A DNA stretch of 51,833 bases from Erysipelotrichaceae bacterium (GTDB lineage Bacteria; Bacillota_I; Bacilli_A; Erysipelotrichales; Erysipelotrichaceae). Where the stretch lies: positions 1 through 51,833 of the forward strand of contig JALENJ010000017.1 in assembly GCA_022767445.1 (NCBI GenBank). Reading direction: 5' to 3'. Under the pieces are notes generated by a model. It was not told the origin of the DNA. It was given only the letters and a program-made list of their open reading frames with translations, and did no database searches. Numbering within the stretch: position 1 is the first letter of the stretch; every line of letters starts with the position of its first letter. Shown here piece after piece: positions 51,754 to 51,833 of the stretch. The position numbers were made by a program, and so were the translations under genes.

Positions 51754-51833
51754 TTGTGCTGTTTTCATCTGTTGGTATATAACATCATAAAAATAGATGT
51801 TTTATATCTATTTTGGACACACTAAAAACAACC
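51754..51833. other. right-edge intergenic stretch
   Basis: An AT-rich end with a 9-bp inverted repeat (AAAATAGAT and ATCTATTTT). The last bases (TTTGGACACACTAAAAACA) faintly recall the ends of some IS3-like elements, but the sequence stops, so nothing can be called. Confidence 0.3.

Noticed and set aside
51800-51833. Possible insertion-sequence end at the right edge
   Set aside because: Only a short, weak similarity is visible and the element, if any, lies outside the window.

Overview
The window reads as chromosomal DNA of a low-GC, Gram-positive, probably anaerobic or microaerophilic member of the Bacillota. The gene order rsmB-rlmN-stp-prkC-rsgA-rpe-thiN with a divergent rpmB, and the grouping of tmcAL with yceD-rpmF, follow the Bacillus arrangement. 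Ferritin plus superoxide reductase, Feo iron uptake and PTS sugar uptake fit an anaerobic host-associated fermenter. Protein style suggests Erysipelotrichia, but that is an impression, not a demonstrated placement. Most genes lie on the minus strand. No rRNA, tRNA, CRISPR array, complete insertion sequence or prophage was seen, and no gene-free stretch exceeds 300 bases (the longest is 50557-50803).

Region by region (minus strand unless stated). 0.1-4.2 kb: a CNNM-type membrane protein, rsmE, murE and deoC form a tight operon behind a promoter with a ~100-nt leader. 4.4-8.5 kb: a small zinc-ribbon protein, then a beta-glucoside module (LysR regulator, PTS EIIBC, 6-phospho-beta-glucosidase) with a cre-like site and an internal terminator. 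8.5-11.4 kb: Nudix hydrolase, ftsZ and ftsA. 11.6 kb: rpmB on the plus strand. 11.9-18.7 kb: the thiN/rpe/rsgA/prkC/stp/rlmN/rsmB operon. 18.8-21.6 kb: rpmF, yceD, a lysophospholipase, and tmcAL on the plus strand. 21.6-26.8 kb: a sensor kinase/response regulator pair with an FtsX-type ABC exporter. 26.8-31.4 kb: yebC, a metallophosphatase (+), ptsI, a small HTH-like protein and hpf. 31.5-35.7 kb: a DUF2779 nuclease-like protein, a ROK sugar kinase, a C1 aminopeptidase and another small HTH protein. 35.8-38.7 kb: a flavin-dependent lipoprotein reductase and its likely MerR regulator. 38.8-41.6 kb: purC, a TM2 protein, a lipid kinase and a YcxB-like protein. 41.7-42.6 kb: superoxide reductase plus ferritin. 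42.7-44.8 kb: a GntR/ABC operon and a Dabb protein. 45.0-46.9 kb (+): a DUF2975/HTH/DUF4173 membrane cluster. 46.9-50.6 kb: a five-gene feo operon. 50.8-51.7 kb (+): degV.

No whole novel defence or biosynthetic system was found. The best leads are regulatory and protein-architecture ones. The feo operon has paired DtxR-like operators over its promoter, a very short DtxR-like HTH protein, a Cys-rich/HMA fusion and a FeoB with a ~95-residue acidic insert. The flavoreductase has a MerR-type 19-bp-spacer promoter. A GntR operator straddles its own -10. A direct repeat sits where the -35 of the ABC exporter would be. The DUF2779 protein appears to have lost its PD-(D/E)XK core but kept its iron-sulfur cysteines and exonuclease motifs.
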